A stretch of 15,381 nt of DNA from JBBRYK01 sp038237665 (GTDB lineage Bacteria > Actinomycetota > Thermoleophilia > Gaiellales > Gaiellaceae): the NCBI GenBank assembly GCA_038237665.1, contig JBBRYK010000066.1:1-15381 (forward strand). Direction: 5' to 3'. Under the pieces are notes generated by a model that worked only from the letters and a program-made list of their open reading frames with translations, ran no database searches and was not told the DNA's origin. Of this stretch, positions 1 through 7,498 are shown one piece after another (position 1 is the first letter of the stretch; each line of letters begins with the position of its first letter). Made by a program: the position numbers and the translations under genes.

Positions 1-335
1 AGCACCAGCTCCCGGATCTCGCCGCCGATCGGCGGCCGGCCCGCCGGTCGCGGATACGTCCAGCGCTTGGCGACCAGCCGACGGTGCCAGCGAAGCAGCG
101 TCGTGGGAGTGACGACAAACGAGCGCCGGCTCGCTCGCGGCAGCAGCTGGCTCGCGGCGGCAAGGAACACTCGATCGGACGGCCTCAGCTCGGGCCGACC
201 GGCCTGACGCCGTAACACCGCTAACTCATGGCGGAGCACCACGATCTCCAACTCCTTGAACTCGTTCGAGCGAAAACGCAAGGCCGCGAGCTGCAGAACG
301 CGTCGAAGCACGACGTAGCAGAGTGACCAGAACAA
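1..335 (-). CDS. Transposase/integrase-type protein, N-terminal part (runs off the window)
   Basis: Reverse-strand translation gives about 111 codons open to the window edge, including the words ELEIVVLRHELAVLRRQ, then VTPTTLLRWHRRLVAKRWTYP and a GRPP stretch. This arrangement is typical of the N-terminal helix-turn-helix part of actinobacterial integrase-core (DDE, IS481/IS3-like) transposases. The catalytic DDE core would lie beyond position 1. I chose the TTG at 335-333 because GAGGAG sits 7 nt upstream and the resulting N-terminus resembles the family's hydrophobic start; a GTG at 311-309 is the fallback. The start lies 13 bases inside the longest reading of the divergent glucosidase gene, so one of the two starts is probably wrong or the element inserted at that gene's 5' end. 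The family call is from recognised motifs; the exact IS family is not certain. Confidence 0.82.
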   Translation of the reverse strand, partial: MFWSLCYVVLRRVLQLAALRFRSNEFKELEIVVLRHELAVLRRQAGRPELRPSDRVFLAAASQLLPRASRRSFVVTPTTLLRWHRRLVAKRWTYPRPAGRPPIGGEIRELV

Positions 336-2518
336 AGACCAGCTCCTCGGAGGACGACGGGACGAGCGGACGACTCTACGGATCAGAACCCGCCCACCCG
401 AGGCGAAACCGAGTTAAAGCACCCCACACGACTCTACGGCTGCGACTCGGCTCCGAGGCGCTCTCGAACCACCGGATGGATTTGCGCACCCGACACGACA
501 TCGAGGCGTCACCCGACGAGCCGCACGGGTTCTTCTACCGAGATACACGCTTCCTCTCGAAATGGGTGCTGCGCGTGAACGGCGCTCCGCTCGACGTGCT
601 CTCGACCGATGACCTGACCTACTTCACGGCACAGTTCTTCCTCGCGCCGCCGAGCGGCAGCGTCAACAAGAGCTCAACTGTCTCCGTCATCCGCAAGCGC
701 TCGATCGGCGACGGCCTCCACGAAGACGTCACGGTCATCAACCACGACGTCGAGCCACTCGAGATCGAGCTCCGGCTCGACGCGGACGCTGACTTCGCCG
801 ACCTGTTCGAGGTCAAGGATGCGCTCGCGAAGAAGGGCGAGCGCTATCAGCGCCTCGAAGAGGACACGCTCGTACTCGGCTACCGCCGCGAAGACTTCAT
901 CCGCGAGACCCGAATCCGCACGAGCAAAGACGCTGAAGTCGACGAGAACGGATTCACGTTTCGACTCCGGCTCGAGCCGCACTCCGAGTGGAACGCGTGC
1001 ATCTTTGTCCAGCCGGTCACGGATCACGCGCTTGCGATCAAGTACCGCCACGACGACGAGGAAGCGAAGCCGAACATCGGCATGAGCCTGGACGAGTTTC
1101 TGGCAGCGGCGCCGGCGCTCGACACGGACTGGGATCCGCTCGAGCACATCTACGAGCGCAGCCTGATCGACCTCGCTGCGCTGCGGTTCACCTCCGAGCT
1201 CTTCCCCGACTCGTCGCTTCCCGCGGCCGGGCTGCCCTGGTTCATGACCGTGTTCGGCCGCGACAGCTTGATCACGAGCTTCCAAGCCCTCCCGTTCACC
1301 CCCGAGCTGGCAGCGACGACGCTGAAAGTGCTCGCGGCGCGGCAGGCGACCGAGATCGACGACTTCCGCGACGCCGAGCCGGGCAAGATCCTGCACGAGA
1401 TCCGCTTCGGCGAGCTGACCCATTTCGACGAGCGTCCGCACTCGCCGTACTTCGGCACCGCCGACGCGACACCGCTCTTCCTCGTCCTGCTGGACGAGTA
1501 CGAACGCTGGACGGGCGACGAGGAGCTCGTGCGCGAACTCGAGCCGAACGCGCACGCCGCGCTTGGCTGGATCGACGACTACGGCGACCGCGACGGCGAC
1601 GGTTACGTCGAGTACGAGCGGCGCAACACCGACACCGGTCTCGAGAACCAGTGCTGGAAGGATTCCTGGGACTCGATCCGCTTCGCCGACGGCACGATCG
1701 CGAAGGGCCCAATCGCCACCTGCGAGATCCAGGGTTACGTCTATGACGCGAAGGTGCGCACCGCGCGGCTCGCGCGCGACATCTGGGGCGATTCGGAACT
1801 AGCCGAACGGCTCGAGCGCGAAGCGGAGGAGCTGAAGCAGCGCTTCAACGAGGACTTCTGGATCGCAGAACGCGGCTTCTACGCACTCGCCCTTGACGGG
1901 CAGAAGCGCCGTGTCGATTCGCTCACGTCCAACATCGGTCACCTGCTCTGGAGTGGGATCGTCGACGAGGACAAGACGGACCACGTCGTCGATCACCTGA
2001 TGGGCGACGCGCTCTTCTCCGGCTGGGGCGTCCGCACGATGGCCGAGGGGGAAGGCGGCTACAACCCGATCCGCTACCACAACGGCACGGTCTGGCCGCA
2101 CGACAATTCCCTGATCGCGCTGGGGCTCGCGCGCTACGGCTACCGCGAGGAGGCGGCCCGGATCGCACAGGCCGTGCTCGAAGCCGCGACGTACTTCCGC
2201 TATCGCCTGCCGGAGGTCTTCGCCGGCTACCGGCGCGGCCGCACTAGCTTCCCGGTCGAATACCCGACGGCGTCGAGCCCGCAGGCGTGGGCAACGGGAA
2301 CGCCGCTCGCATTCCTCCGCGTCCTGCTCGGGCTCGAGCCCGAGGAAGACGAACTCACAGTCGACCCGCAGCTGCCCGACCGGATCGGCCGGATCGAGCT
2401 GCGCGACATCCCTGGCCGCTGGGGCCGCACCAACGCGACAACCCTAGGAGGTCGTCGGATGAACACCGAGCATTTTGACCTGAGCAGTTCAGGCGGTGGT
2501 CAAATCGTGGTCAAGTAG
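323..2518 (+). CDS. Amylo-alpha-1,6-glucosidase / glycogen-debranching-type glycoside hydrolase
   Basis: This 731-aa protein has a beta-rich N-terminal domain (about residues 65-250, opening with HGFFYRDTRFLSKW) and a C-terminal (alpha/alpha)6-barrel (about 270-700). The barrel carries the family's signatures: LPWFMTVFGRDS (305-315, acidic D314), CWKDSWDS (444-451), YHNGTVWPHDN (585-595) and PEVFAGY (630-636). The family hydrolyses alpha-1,6 branch points of glycogen-like glucans in the cytoplasm; the exact substrate here is inferred. The start is uncertain. GTG 323 has no Shine-Dalgarno and lies inside the divergent transposase gene, and residues 1-60 do not show the usual TL..G.TF.V.D..GD strand. 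ATG 476 (residue 52) is an alternative, or the 5' end was altered by the neighbouring element. The last ~20 residues (after GRWGRTNAT) also look non-family and overlap a repeat cluster. Confidence 0.88.
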   Translation: MTRTKTSSSEDDGTSGRLYGSEPAHPRRNRVKAPHTTLRLRLGSEALSNHRMDLRTRHDIEASPDEPHGFFYRDTRFLSKWVLRVNGAPLDVLSTDDLTYFTAQFFLAPPSGSVNKSSTVSVIRKRSIGDGLHEDVTVINHDVEPLEIELRLDADADFADLFEVKDALAKKGERYQRLEEDTLVLGYRREDFIRETRIRTSKDAEVDENGFTFRLRLEPHSEWNACIFVQPVTDHALAIKYRHDDEEAKPNIGMSLDEFLAAAPALDTDWDPLEHIYERSLIDLAALRFTSELFPDSSLPAAGLPWFMTVFGRDSLITSFQALPFTPELAATTLKVLAARQATEIDDFRDAEPGKILHEIRFGELTHFDERPHSPYFGTADATPLFLVLLDEYERWTGDEELVRELEPNAHAALGWIDDYGDRDGDGYVEYERRNTDTGLENQCWKDSWDSIRFADGTIAKGPIATCEIQGYVYDAKVRTARLARDIWGDSELAERLEREAEELKQRFNEDFWIAERGFYALALDGQKRRVDSLTSNIGHLLWSGIVDEDKTDHVVDHLMGDALFSGWGVRTMAEGEGGYNPIRYHNGTVWPHDNSLIALGLARYGYREEAARIAQAVLEAATYFRYRLPEVFAGYRRGRTSFPVEYPTASSPQAWATGTPLAFLRVLLGLEPEEDELTVDPQLPDRIGRIELRDIPGRWGRTNATTLGGRRMNTEHFDLSSSGGGQIVVK
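343..348 (-). promoter_or_regulatory. Ribosome binding site GAGGAG that decides the transposase TTG start
   Basis: On the minus strand GAGGAG is followed by 7 nt and then TTG at 335. It is the only Shine-Dalgarno-like word near a possible start of the transposase frame, so it supports the TTG over the downstream GTG. Confidence 0.5.
2474..2514. repeat. Cluster of short inverted and direct repeats at the 3' end of the glucosidase gene
   Basis: TTTGACC (2474-2480) is an exact inverted partner of GGTCAAA (2498-2504). Inside it, CCTGA (2479-2483) and TCAGG (2489-2493) form a 5-bp stem with a 5-nt loop. GTGGTCAA occurs twice in direct orientation (2496-2503 and 2507-2514, 11-nt period). The cluster overlaps the last codons of the gene. 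Such a group of half-sites could be recombinase arm sites, a protein-binding site or a terminator-like hairpin; no U-run follows. Confidence 0.45.
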
Positions 2519-2758
2519 CGGTGACAGACGGCCGTAGCCCGTGGCGAAGCCGGATCTCGAATTTCGGCTTGGTTGAGGCGAACCACGACCAGGCGCGAAC
2601 GATGGCGAAGGGTTTCTTCTTCTTTACACCCAGGAGGTCGGCGGTTCGATCCCGTCACCGCCCACTCACGCCCCAGCACTCAGTGTCACGGTTTCGGCTT
2701 GACCAGGCCGTTTCAGTCGCCGAGCCATGTAGTTCGAGGTTGGGCCCAGTCCAACGGG
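2519..2758. other. Intergenic stretch between converging genes, holding a tRNA fragment
   Basis: No convincing protein gene is visible in these 240 bases; the reading frames that cross it are Arg/Ser-rich shadows. It contains the tRNA-Val 3' half described separately, preceded by a pyrimidine run (2613-2625). Close to the stop of the minus-strand cyclase gene there is a short inverted repeat GTTGG/CCAAC (2739-2743/2751-2755) without a T-run, which is too weak to call a terminator. Confidence 0.5.
2623..2664 (+). pseudogene. 3' half of a tRNA-Val(TAC) gene; probable attachment-site remnant
   Basis: From 2623 the sequence follows tRNA positions 32-73 exactly: loop TTTACAC with anticodon TAC (2625-2627), 3' anticodon strand CCAGG (2630-2634), variable AGGTC (2635-2639), T stem GGCGG/CCGTC around TTCGATC (2640-2656), acceptor strand ACCGCCC (2657-2663) and discriminator A2664. 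The 5' half is missing. The bases where CCTGG should pair (2618-2622) read TCTTC, and neither a GGGCGGT acceptor strand nor a D arm is found upstream. Anticodon loop to 3' end is the stretch that tyrosine recombinases typically duplicate when they integrate into tRNA genes. This is therefore read as a non-functional att remnant, not a working tRNA. Confidence 0.72.
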
Positions 2759-5700
2759 CTAGTCCGCGCCTAGGCGTGCGAGCCGAGCTTTGGCCTGGTC
2801 GATCGACGGCAGAATGCCCTTCTGCTCGTAGAGTCTCAAGGCCTCCTCAGCGGGCGGAATCGCCTCCTCGCCGCGTCCCGCCAGCTCGAGGACTTCGGCG
2901 AGGCCGAGCAAGCAATCGCCGAGCGACCGAGGGTCGTCGGTGCCCCGCCCGATCAGGACCGCCTCGCACACGAGCGCCTCGCCGGCCTCGATGTCACCGT
3001 GGCGTGCGAGCAAGCGTCCGCGCGTCGTCCGCCAGGCCATCGCCGAGGCGGTGTCCTCCGGCGACGACGCTCGCTCGCTCGTCTTCGTCCACGTCTCCGC
3101 CTCGTCGTAGCGACCCTGCTCATACAGCGCCCGCGCCAACTCTCCGGCGACGGTCGAGAGATAGGCGGTCTCGCCCATCTCGATCAACGTCTCGGCACCG
3201 GGCCGGAGCACCTGCTCGGCGCGCTCGGGTTGCCCAGCCAGGAGCTCGATCCATCCGTCGACCATCGCGGTCGCCGCCAGGGATAGCCGGTCGCCGAACT
3301 CCCGTGCGAGCTCTGCCGAGCGGCTCCGGCAGCGGCGCGCCTCGTCGAATCGACCCTGCATCGCGTGCAGAAGGCCGAGGAAGTTCATCGCGCTCCCCTC
3401 GACCTGGAGGTTCCCGGGTGCCTCGGCGAGCACGCGCTCGCACCGCTCGATCGCTGCGTCGACCGGCGCCGACCCGAAGGCCCGCAGCGCCATCAGCCAG
3501 AAGACGATCTCGCCCTCCGTGCGGCGGTCGGCGGCGCGACCGGCGCGGACCAAGGCCTGCTCCAGTGGTTGCTCCATCAGGTCGTAGCGGCTAGCCATCA
3601 GATGGGCGCGGCTGCCCACAAGGAGCGCCCGTGCAACTGCCGCGTCGTCGCCCAGTTCCGCAAGAACGCCGTTTGCCTCCTCGATGCCCACGATGAACTC
3701 GGTTACCGGAAAGTCGGGCTCGCTCTGTACCCGAAGCTCGAGCAGCTCGACACGGGCCCGGTGCTCGGTTCGACCGTCTCGCGTTTCGCGTGCCAGCTCG
3801 ATGGCCTCGTCGAGGATCGCGCGGGCGCGCACCAAGTCGCCGGTCGTCACGAGGATGTGGCCGAGATCGGGAAGCACCGCCACGCGAGCCGAATCGCTGC
3901 GCTCGAGCAGGCCGGCGGCGCGGTCAAGCAGGTTTGCCGCCGCCGGCATGTCGTTTCGGTTCAGCGCCCGCCGTCCAGCCGCAAACAGACGCTCGGCCGC
4001 CCGCCGCCCCAGCTCTCTTCCGGCTCCATCGATCGGCCCGAGCTCCGCCCGCAGGCGGTATGCCTGCTCGAGGTGATAGCCCAGGATCTCTTCGTACTCC
4101 TGGGCGCGGTCGATGGCGACACGCTCCAACCAGGAGGCGAAGCGCTCGTGCAGGAACGCCCGCTCCTCCTTGGACAGGCTCTGATAGGCGGCATCACAGA
4201 TGAGCAGGTGGCGGAAGCGGAACGCGTCCTCGCCTGGCATGTCGCCCTCGTCCGGACGGATCAGCTCCTTGCGCACGAGCGAGAGCAGATGAGTGGCCAC
4301 CTCCGGCCGCACCTCCTCGGGTGTCAACTCGGCAACCGCCCTTCGATGAAACACCTTCCCCTCGACCGAGGCGCGCTCCAAGACCTGCCGCTCTCGTGGC
4401 TGGAGTCGGTCGAGGCGCGCGGCCAGCAGCGCCTGGATCGTCGGCGGCACCTCCACGGCCTCGCGACCGCCATCGTCCTCGGCGATCATGGCCAGCATCT
4501 CCTCGACGAAGAGCGGGTTGCCCTCGGCCGCTTCGACGATTCGCCGGTGAGTCTGCTCGTCGACGGGCAGCTGCTCCGCGAGGTTGGTCACAAGCTGCTC
4601 GCTCTCCGCCACGCTCAAGGCTTCGAGCAGCACCGTCGTCGTATTCAGCTTGCCTCCACCCCAGGCGGGGCGCACGTCGAGCAGTTCCGGGCGCGCGATG
4701 CAGAGGAGAAGGATGGGGGCGTCGCGGCTCCAATCGGCGACGTGCTCGGCGAAGTCCAGGAATGTCGGCTCCCCCCAGTGCAGGTCGTCGAGCACGAGCA
4801 CCAGCGGCTGCTCACGGGCCCGGCGCTCGAGCCACGTGCGGACAGCCCAGAACGTCTCCTCGGAACTCGGCTGTGAAAGCGCGCCGGCGAGCTCGTCCTC
4901 CGCGCCCGCCTCACGAAACACCTCGACGAGGGGCCAGTACGTGATCCCTTCGCCGTACGACAGGCAGCGGCCCGAGAGCGTCGCTGCCTCGCCGTGGAGA
5001 CCGGCGACGAGCTCGGCCACCAGTCGGGTCTTACCGACGCCGGCCGGGCCGAGCACCGTGAACAGGTGGCAGGCCGATTCGGAGACTGCGCGCTCGAATG
5101 CCTGCCGCAGAAGCCCGAGCTCGCGCGCCCGGCCGACCATCGGAGAGTCCAGGCGCCTCTCGAACGCGGGCGCGTCCTTGCGCACCGTCAGCAACCGGAA
5201 GGCGCGCACCGGTTCGCTCTTGCCCTTGGCGGCGAGCGGCTCGACCGCCTCGACGACGACTGCATCGCGCGCGAGCCGCAGTGTCTCCTCCCCCAGCAGC
5301 ACCTCGCCGGGCGGTGCCGCCTGCTCCAGCCGGGCAGCGACGTTGACGGCGTCGCCCGTGGCCAGCCTCTCCTCCGTACCGGTGACGACCTCGCCGGTGT
5401 TGACACCCACACGTACCTGCAGCGACACGTCGTAGTCGCGCTCGAGCTCCGCATTGAGGGCGACCATCGAGTCGCGCAGCTCCGCCGCCGAGCGCAGCGC
5501 GCGCAAGGCGTCGTCCTCGTGCACAGCCGGGACGCCGAAGACGCCCATGACCGCATCGCCGATGAACTTCTCGACGGTGCCCCCATGACGCTCGAGACAG
5601 GACCGCGCCGTCTCGAAATAGCGGGCCATGACGCGCCGGAGCGACTCCGGATCGAGCTTCTCACCGAGCGCCGTCGACCCGGTAACGTCGCAGAACAAGA

Positions 5701-5821
5701 CCGTGATAGTTCGGCGCACCTCACGGGCCACCGTAGGCGCGGCAGCCAGCTCTGCTCCACAGGCCCCGCAGAAACGGAAGCCGTCCGGGTTCTCCTGGCC
5801 ACAACGGGGGCAGATCGCCAC
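2759..5821 (-). CDS. Zinc-ribbon adenylyl cyclase fused to AAA ATPase and TPR-like region
   Basis: The 1020-aa protein begins with a zinc ribbon (C4, C7, C18, C21). A class III nucleotidyl cyclase domain follows (about 36-215), then an AAA ATPase with Walker A GPAGVGKT (258-265) and Walker B LVLVLDD (340-346), and a long helical TPR-type C-terminal region (about 560-1020). The cyclase keeps the full catalytic set: metal Asp D45 and D89, adenine-selecting K85 and D157, transition-state N160 and R164. It should therefore make cAMP from ATP. The fusion resembles large STAND-like regulators in which the ATPase and repeats sense a ligand or partner. The start is GTG 5821, the only one placing the zinc ribbon at the N-terminus; its Shine-Dalgarno is poor. 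The gene is divergent from the next cyclase gene (115-bp gap). The activating signal is unknown. Confidence 0.92.
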   Translation of the reverse strand: MAICPRCGQENPDGFRFCGACGAELAAAPTVAREVRRTITVLFCDVTGSTALGEKLDPESLRRVMARYFETARSCLERHGGTVEKFIGDAVMGVFGVPAVHEDDALRALRSAAELRDSMVALNAELERDYDVSLQVRVGVNTGEVVTGTEERLATGDAVNVAARLEQAAPPGEVLLGEETLRLARDAVVVEAVEPLAAKGKSEPVRAFRLLTVRKDAPAFERRLDSPMVGRARELGLLRQAFERAVSESACHLFTVLGPAGVGKTRLVAELVAGLHGEAATLSGRCLSYGEGITYWPLVEVFREAGAEDELAGALSQPSSEETFWAVRTWLERRAREQPLVLVLDDLHWGEPTFLDFAEHVADWSRDAPILLLCIARPELLDVRPAWGGGKLNTTTVLLEALSVAESEQLVTNLAEQLPVDEQTHRRIVEAAEGNPLFVEEMLAMIAEDDGGREAVEVPPTIQALLAARLDRLQPRERQVLERASVEGKVFHRRAVAELTPEEVRPEVATHLLSLVRKELIRPDEGDMPGEDAFRFRHLLICDAAYQSLSKEERAFLHERFASWLERVAIDRAQEYEEILGYHLEQAYRLRAELGPIDGAGRELGRRAAERLFAAGRRALNRNDMPAAANLLDRAAGLLERSDSARVAVLPDLGHILVTTGDLVRARAILDEAIELARETRDGRTEHRARVELLELRVQSEPDFPVTEFIVGIEEANGVLAELGDDAAVARALLVGSRAHLMASRYDLMEQPLEQALVRAGRAADRRTEGEIVFWLMALRAFGSAPVDAAIERCERVLAEAPGNLQVEGSAMNFLGLLHAMQGRFDEARRCRSRSAELAREFGDRLSLAATAMVDGWIELLAGQPERAEQVLRPGAETLIEMGETAYLSTVAGELARALYEQGRYDEAETWTKTSERASSPEDTASAMAWRTTRGRLLARHGDIEAGEALVCEAVLIGRGTDDPRSLGDCLLGLAEVLELAGRGEEAIPPAEEALRLYEQKGILPSIDQAKARLARLGAD

Positions 5822-5888
5822 GACCGAAGCCTAGGGGCGAACGGTGTTCCTGGAGTTATCGAGGCGCTGGCGTCGGCAAGCCTTGGTA

Positions 5889-5918
5889 GACGACGTCGTC
5901 CTGGCATCGCGGTGCCAG
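5889..5918. promoter_or_regulatory. Adjacent palindromes in the divergent cyclase promoter region (candidate operator)
   Basis: The perfect 12-bp palindrome GACGACGTCGTC (5889-5900) is immediately followed by the inverted repeat CTGGCA/TGCCAG with a 6-nt spacer (5901-5918). Both lie in the 115-bp gap between two divergent cyclase genes, 18 nt or more before the ATG at 5937. Their position suits an operator or a 5' leader hairpin. They do not match the CRP half-site TGTGA. No clear -10/-35 pair was found, so the regulatory role is inferred. Confidence 0.4.
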
Positions 5919-5936
5919 CAGTGACACGCTTCCCGG

Positions 5937-7172
5937 ATGGCCGAGCTCCCTCGCGGCACCGTCTCGATGCTGTTCACGGACATCGAGGGCTCGACGCAGC
6001 TCCAGCATAGGCTTGGTGAGCGCTACCGGCAGGTCGTAGTCGAGCATCGAGAGCTGCTCGAGGAGGCGATCCAGGCGAATGGCGGCCACGTCGTCGATCG
6101 CCAGACCGAGTCGTTCTTCGCCGTGTTTCCGCGCATGCGCGATGCCGCCGCGGCGGCTGCAGGTGCTCAACGGGCGCTCGAGCAACACGAGTGGCCCGAG
6201 GGCACACGGGTAAGAGTGAGGATGGGGCTCCACGCCGGCGAGCCCGAACTCGACGACGACCGGTATGTCGGCCTCGCCGTTGCGAGGGCCGCGCGTGTCG
6301 CTGCCACTGCCCACGGCGGCCAGGTGCTCCTCTCGGGCGCGGCCCGCTCGCTGATCAGCGACGAGCGGCTCCAGCTCCGCGGGCTCGGTTCCCACCCTCT
6401 CAAGGACTTCGACTCACCGGAGCCGCTCTACCAGCTCGTCGTGGATGGACTCCCGGCTGCGTTCCCACCTCCACGCACAGGCGAGGTACGTTCTCGGCGG
6501 CGGCGCAAGGCACTCACGCTGGGCGCTGCCGGCATAGTCGTAGCAGTCGGCGCAGTCGCTGCCGTGCTCCTGTTCACGCGAGGCGGCGATACCGGGCTCG
6601 CGAGCGTCCACCCGAATAGCGTCGGCGTCGTCGACGCGAAGACCAGCAGGATCATCGCTGAGGTGCCCGTCGGCATCCGGCCCGGCCCGATCGCCTTCGG
6701 CAAGGGCTCTGTCTGGGTGGGGAACGTCGCCGACCGGACGCTCACGCGCGTGAACATCGGGACCCGCGCGAACGCCGGCACGATCTCGCTGGGCAACCAG
6801 ACGCCGACCGGGATTGCAGTCGGCGAGGGTGCAGTCTGGGTCGCTCACGGCTTCCTCGGGAAGCTGTCTCGCGTCGACCCCGAGTTCGGCCAGGTCACGA
6901 AGACGCTCGATCTCGCCGGGACGTCCGGCAACGGCGTGGTGGCGGTGGGAGACCGTGCCGTGTGGGCGGTTTACGGCGAATCGACTCTCGCCCGGGTCGA
7001 CCCGGTCTCGGTCCGTCTACTCGGGCGTGGATTGGCCGGAGCGAGCCCGTCGGGCATCGTGGTTGCGAACGGCGCTGTCTGGGTCACCAACAGCGGCGAC
7101 CAGACCGGCACCTGGCCGCCGTGGCCGGCCGCACCGATCCTCGCCGCCCGGTGCACGCCGATCCCGACGTAG
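5937..7172 (+). CDS. Cyclase-homology / TM / beta-propeller protein, 3'-truncated
   Basis: Residues 8-170 form a class III cyclase-homology domain (FTDIEGST; AARVAATAHGGQV). One hydrophobic helix (about 193-213) follows an Arg cluster, so the cyclase part should be cytoplasmic. Four ~40-residue propeller repeats then carry VWVGN (259), VWVAH (300), VWAVY (342) and VWVTN (381). The active site is eroded: D15 and R120 remain, but the second metal motif GD reads T57-E58 and the usual Asn is A116, so activity is doubtful. Family-like sequence stops at D388 (base 7100); the last 23 residues are antisense to the cyclase domain of the opposing gene. The usual propeller has more blades, so the natural C-terminus is missing. 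ATG 5937 is the first start after an in-frame stop; no Shine-Dalgarno is seen. Confidence 0.8.
   Translation: MAELPRGTVSMLFTDIEGSTQLQHRLGERYRQVVVEHRELLEEAIQANGGHVVDRQTESFFAVFPRMRDAAAAAAGAQRALEQHEWPEGTRVRVRMGLHAGEPELDDDRYVGLAVARAARVAATAHGGQVLLSGAARSLISDERLQLRGLGSHPLKDFDSPEPLYQLVVDGLPAAFPPPRTGEVRSRRRRKALTLGAAGIVVAVGAVAAVLLFTRGGDTGLASVHPNSVGVVDAKTSRIIAEVPVGIRPGPIAFGKGSVWVGNVADRTLTRVNIGTRANAGTISLGNQTPTGIAVGEGAVWVAHGFLGKLSRVDPEFGQVTKTLDLAGTSGNGVVAVGDRAVWAVYGESTLARVDPVSVRLLGRGLAGASPSGIVVANGAVWVTNSGDQTGTWPPWPAAPILAARCTPIPT
6311..6327 (+). repeat. 17-bp inverted repeat, copy 1 (plus-strand cyclase head)
   Basis: CCACGGCGGCCAGGTGC encodes most of the HGGQV motif. An identical copy lies on the minus strand at 7124-7108 in the opposing cyclase gene. 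Conserved codons in a high-GC genome explain part of the identity. Confidence 0.6.
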
Positions 7173-7498
7173 CGCTCGCCGCCGACCCTCGGCTCCCCCG
7201 TGTGCAGACCCATCCGCACCTTGACCTGGGCGCCCTCCGGCCAGGCGTGCGCCGCGAGATCGCGCTGCGCGTCGACCGCGGCCTCAAGCGCGTCCTTCGC
7301 CGTCCGGAAGGCGACGAAGAACGAGTCACCCTGCGTATCGACTTCCTGCCCGCCGTGGGCTTCGAAGGCGGCCCGCAGGATCCGCTGATGCTCGCCGAGC
7401 ACGTCTCCGTAGCCCCCGCCGAGCTGTTTGAGCAGGCCAGTTGACCCCTCGATGTCCGTGAACAGGAAGGTGACGGTGCCGCGGTGTAGCTCAGGCAT
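6971..7498 (-). pseudogene. Second cyclase-homology gene, truncated after residue 130
   Basis: The protein opens MPELHRGTVTFLFTDIEGST, parallel to the opposing plus-strand protein, and continues to GHGGQV (residue 130, bases 7111-7109). After that the frame reads only the antisense of the neighbour's propeller to a stop at 6971, so residues 131-175 are probably meaningless. It keeps D15 and the GD pair (G57-D58) and R120, but has H116 where classical cyclases have Asn, a variant seen in many actinobacterial proteins of this type. ATG 7498 has a good AAGGTGA Shine-Dalgarno. It lies 184 bp downstream of the MFS/cNMP gene on the same strand. The domain is nearly complete, but the last strands of the fold are lost; it may be a broken gene, an alternate head of an invertible locus, or an assembly artefact. 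Confidence 0.75.
7108..7124 (-). repeat. 17-bp inverted repeat, copy 2 (minus-strand cyclase head)
   Basis: Read on the minus strand this equals 6311-6327. It ends at the point where the minus-strand cyclase loses family similarity and the plus-strand propeller begins (break at about 7101-7108). Confidence 0.6.

Noticed and set aside
2591..2664. A complete tRNA-Val gene
   Set aside because: The acceptor 5' strand candidate AGGCGCG has three mismatches, there is no D arm, and the anticodon stem does not pair.
2521..3594. A 357-codon Arg/Ser/Pro-rich plus-strand frame
   Set aside because: Low-complexity composition typical of antisense frames in high-GC DNA; it crosses the tRNA fragment and the cyclase gene.
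3365..4876. A 503-codon plus-strand frame opposite the large cyclase gene
   Set aside because: Composition is Gln/Leu/Arg/His-rich with no domain signature. The minus strand encodes a clear AAA/TPR protein there, so this is a GC-driven shadow.
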